Below are positions 13,711 through 14,283 of a stretch of DNA of 14,283 nt, in pieces (the first letter of the stretch is position 1; each line of letters begins with the position of its first letter). The notes below the pieces were generated by a model. The model searched no databases. It saw nothing but the letters and a program-made list of their open reading frames with translations, and was not told the origin of the DNA. Origin of the DNA: an uncultured Clostridia bacterium (lineage in GTDB: Bacteria; Bacillota; Clostridia; Oscillospirales; Ruminococcaceae); the NCBI GenBank assembly GCA_938014855.1, contig CALLQM010000447.1:1-14283 (forward strand). The letters run 5' to 3'. The position numbers and the translations under genes are program-made.

Positions 13711-14283
13711 ATGTATCATATTATTATCGCAGATGATGAACCTGTCACCCGCGATTCCATCAAAGATAATTTACAAATTATGCTGCCAGATGCCGTTCTA
13801 CATACTGCATGCAATGGAGCGGAGGCGGTCAATCTTTCCAGCAGCAATCCAGTAGACATTGCTTTTTTGGATATCCGCATGCCGGTTATGAGCGGTTTGC
13901 AGGCCGCCAAAGAAATTCAAAAACAGCATGCCCAATGTCAGATTGTATTTTTGACTGCATACAGTGACTTTGCCTATACGCAGGAAGCTCTGCGCTTAGG
14001 TGCCATTGACTATGTATTAAAACCATTCAGCTGGACAAGCCTCAGTATGACGTTACAAAAAGCGATCAACCGTATCGCCTTTCAAGTAAACGAAAAAAAA
14101 GAAAACCAACGGATTCCTCGACAAGCACAAAAGCTGGAGCAGTGGTTTGGTGACCAACTGGTTCTTAATGTAATGAACGGCTATTTGAGTGCAAATCGCA
14201 TAGAAGCTCAGCTGCATAAGATCGGGTTATCGTTTATGAGTGGTGCGTTTGCTGTTTTGCAATGCACAAAAGGCATGAGCGTT
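13711..14283 (+). CDS. Response regulator, YesN-like, N-terminal part (runs off the window)
   Basis: Cognate regulator of the preceding kinase. The 191 codons from ATG 13711, after AGAGGT, stay open to the window edge. The receiver domain spans about residues 1-120: acidic pocket Asp8-Asp9 (IIADDEP), phospho-acceptor Asp54 (FLDIRMP), Thr82 (FLTAYSD) and Lys105 (YVLKPF). Beyond it lies the start of the linker region typical of YesN proteins; an AraC-type DNA-binding domain would be expected beyond the edge but is not seen. Likely targets are the dctPQM promoter or its own operon, by position only. Confidence 0.9.
   Translation, partial: MYHIIIADDEPVTRDSIKDNLQIMLPDAVLHTACNGAEAVNLSSSNPVDIAFLDIRMPVMSGLQAAKEIQKQHAQCQIVFLTAYSDFAYTQEALRLGAIDYVLKPFSWTSLSMTLQKAINRIAFQVNEKKENQRIPRQAQKLEQWFGDQLVLNVMNGYLSANRIEAQLHKIGLSFMSGAFAVLQCTKGMSV

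Overview
The window reads as chromosomal DNA of a low-to-moderate GC Gram-positive anaerobe, most likely a clostridial member of the Bacillota. The pointers are strong AGGAGG-type ribosome sites, a BMP-family nucleoside ABC importer of the NupNOPQ type, a lipoprotein TRAP binding protein and a YesM/YesN-type two-component pair. I cannot name a species. I see no tRNA, rRNA, CRISPR, transposase or phage gene.

Left half (1-8133), nucleoside salvage. On the minus strand, read right to left, lie a BMP-family nucleoside-binding protein, its two-domain ABC ATPase (nupO-like), two permeases (nupP- and nupQ-like) and an SsnA/MtaD-type amidohydrolase. Divergently, on the plus strand, lie a trimeric-type purine nucleoside phosphorylase (PNP) and mtnA. 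Together these could import a 5'-modified adenosine (methylthioadenosine or 5'-deoxyadenosine), deaminate it at the base, phosphorolyse the inosine analogue to hypoxanthine and a ribose-1-phosphate analogue, and isomerise that to the ribulose-1-phosphate form. That is a deaminase-first version of MTA salvage or of the DHAP shunt. The most abnormal point in the window is in the middle of this region. The binding protein and the PNP meet head to head at about 6171 with both 5' ends missing, so the signal peptide, both start codons and the shared promoter region are gone. This is either a recent deletion or an assembly mis-join.

Right half (8141-14283), TRAP transport and its control. On the minus strand are dctP-dctQ-dctM, a complete TRAP transporter, and upstream of it a GntR-type regulator with an FCD ligand domain. 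On the plus strand, divergent from the regulator, are a YesM-like sensor kinase and a response regulator that runs off the window. The inverted repeat TGTTA-N6-TAACA covers the predicted -10 element of the dctP promoter and, at the same register, that of the gntR promoter. The gntR copy also covers a predicted plus-strand -10 for the kinase gene. The simplest reading is that the GntR protein controls the transporter, itself and perhaps the kinase operon. A strong bidirectional terminator at 8093-8133 separates the two halves.
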